Assembly (NCBI GenBank): GCA_904502265.1
Contig: CAJGDT010000088.1
Location: 1-6,858, forward strand
Reading direction: 5' to 3'
Source: an uncultured Barnesiella sp.
Lineage (GTDB): Bacteria; Bacteroidota; Bacteroidia; Bacteroidales; Barnesiellaceae_A
Length of the DNA: 6,858 nucleotides
In this document: positions 5,729 through 6,858 of the stretch, in pieces
Layout: every line of letters starts with the position of its first letter
Numbering within the stretch: the first letter of the stretch is position 1
Translations under genes and position numbers: made by a program
The notes under the pieces: model-generated
Databases searched by the model: none
Seen by the model: the letters and a program-made list of their open reading frames with translations, nothing else
Told to the model about the DNA's origin: nothing

Positions 5729-6858
5729 ATGGAAGTTATAATATATGTATCGATAGCCCTTGTTGTGGGTGTGGTGGTTACGTTTTTGTTGATGCGATTG
5801 AGCTTTGCAAAGCACAGTGCCGAGCAGGTGCGCACTGCCACGCGCATGGATGCCGACATGCAGATGCTTCAGCGAGAGTTGCAACGATACAAAGATGAAC
5901 TTGCTAAGGCTAATGCTTCGTTATCGGCTCTTGATGCCGAAAACAATACCATGCGTGGTGATGTGACTCGCCTTGTTGCCGAGAAACGAGCCGTCGAGCA
6001 ACGTCATACCGAGCAGGGCGAACTCTTGGAGCAGGCTACACAGCGTTGCAAAGAACTGCTGGCTGAGGTTACCGCTTGCAAGGAGCAATATGCCCGTATA
6101 GAGGCCGAGTATAAGGCCCTGCAAGAGAAACTCGATAACCAGAAAAACGAAATGGCCGAGTTGCACAAGCTCACGCTATCGCAATTCAAGAACATGGCTT
6201 CGGACATCATGGACGAGAAGAGCCGTGCCTTCAAGGAGATGAGTGGCGAGAGCCTCAAGACCATCTTGGAGCCCCTCAATCGCGATATAGAGGGATTCAA
6301 AAAGCAAGTAACCCAATGCTACGAAACGGAAAACAAAGAGCGCACTTCGCTGCAAGAGCAGATACGCCAACTGGCTCACCAAAACGAGCAGATGCGTCGC
6401 GAGGCCGACAAGCTGTCGAGTGCCTTGCGTGGTGGCACAAAGGTGCAGGGCGACTGGGGCGAAATGATATTGCACAACATTCTGCAACAGTCGGGCTTGC
6501 GCGAGGGTGAGGACTACGAGTTGCAAAAGAGTGTCGATGCCGCAGGCGACAACAAGCGCCCCGATGCCGTGTTGCACTTCCCCAATCACAACGACCTGAT
6601 TATCGACTCGAAGGTGTCGTTTACGGCCTACGATAGCTACATGCACGCAGCTACCGACGAGGAGCGACGCACGTTTGCCAAGCAACACTTGGACTCGGTG
6701 TACAACCATGTGCGTCAACTGGCCGATCGCGACTACGCCTCGCGCAATAAATTGTCATACGACTTTGTCATCATGTTCATCCCCATCGAGTCGATGTTCC
6801 TCCTGGCACTCGACGAGGCACGCACACAAGGTCGCAACCTGTGGAACGAGGCCTACGA
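5729..6858 (+). CDS. rmuC: RmuC family DNA recombination protein (3' end outside window)
   Basis: The frame is open from ATG at 5729 to the window edge, giving 376 complete codons. The family is usually about 430-500 residues, so the C-terminal part is missing here because of the window, not a mutation. Residues 3-22 form a single membrane helix (VIIYVSIALVVGVVVTFLLM). Residues about 30-230 are charged and heptad-like, rich in Glu, Gln, Lys and Ala, as expected for a coiled coil. The conserved RmuC domain begins near 233 with GGTKVQGDWGEMILHNIL. RPD (277-279) and DSK (293-295) fit the predicted restriction-endonuclease-like PD-(D/E)xK core. In E. coli RmuC limits inversions at short inverted repeats; the exact biochemical activity is not settled. 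An ATG at 5718 is followed at once by a stop, so 5729 is the start. The gene diverges from rsmG. Confidence 0.95.
   Translation, partial: MEVIIYVSIALVVGVVVTFLLMRLSFAKHSAEQVRTATRMDADMQMLQRELQRYKDELAKANASLSALDAENNTMRGDVTRLVAEKRAVEQRHTEQGELLEQATQRCKELLAEVTACKEQYARIEAEYKALQEKLDNQKNEMAELHKLTLSQFKNMASDIMDEKSRAFKEMSGESLKTILEPLNRDIEGFKKQVTQCYETENKERTSLQEQIRQLAHQNEQMRREADKLSSALRGGTKVQGDWGEMILHNILQQSGLREGEDYELQKSVDAAGDNKRPDAVLHFPNHNDLIIDSKVSFTAYDSYMHAATDEERRTFAKQHLDSVYNHVRQLADRDYASRNKLSYDFVIMFIPIESMFLLALDEARTQGRNLWNEAY

Noticed and set aside
6176..6718. Minus-strand frame of 180 residues opposite rmuC
   Set aside because: The plus frame carries RmuC motifs (QGDWGE, RPD, DSK). The reverse frame is Leu/Val/His-rich without any family motif, as expected for an antisense shadow of a coiled coil.

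Overview
The window looks like ordinary chromosome from a member of the Bacteroidales (Bacteroidota). Three things point there. Promoter-like boxes match the Bacteroidota -7 consensus TAnnTTTG. Starts lack purine-rich Shine-Dalgarno sequences. A secreted patatin/outer-membrane-barrel protein sits next to rsmG and a small metallo-hydrolase. I cannot name a genus from this sequence.

Layout from left to right. (1) Positions 1-1149, minus strand: the first 383 codons of an unrecognised, beta-rich protein without a signal peptide. Its last visible residues resemble the entry to an AAA+ ATPase core with a damaged Walker A loop. (2) Positions 1150-1607: a gap of about 460 bp with no confident gene. 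It holds a palindrome inside the putative promoter of the left gene, a cluster of small stem-loops, and a perfect 15-bp hairpin with a T-tract just beyond the tRNA genes. (3) Positions 1608-1861, minus strand: three tandem tRNA-Arg(ACG) genes with a good promoter on their upstream side. (4) Positions 1972-5622, minus strand: a likely operon in the order rsmG, MBL-fold hydrolase, patatin-POTRA-barrel protein, with gaps of 22 and 44 bp. It is preceded by a perfect -7 box. (5) Positions 5729-6858, plus strand: rmuC, divergent from rsmG and cut by the window edge.

Functionally, rsmG modifies 16S rRNA, the hydrolase probably cleaves glutathione-type or other thioesters, and the patatin protein is a predicted type Vd autotransporter phospholipase at the outer membrane. 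These three share transcription rather than an obvious pathway. The tRNA genes supply the arginine tRNA that reads CGN codons. RmuC is a membrane-anchored coiled-coil protein with a nuclease-like domain linked to DNA rearrangement control. I see no mobile element, CRISPR array or clear defence island. The least explained parts are the left-edge gene and the 1150-1607 gap.
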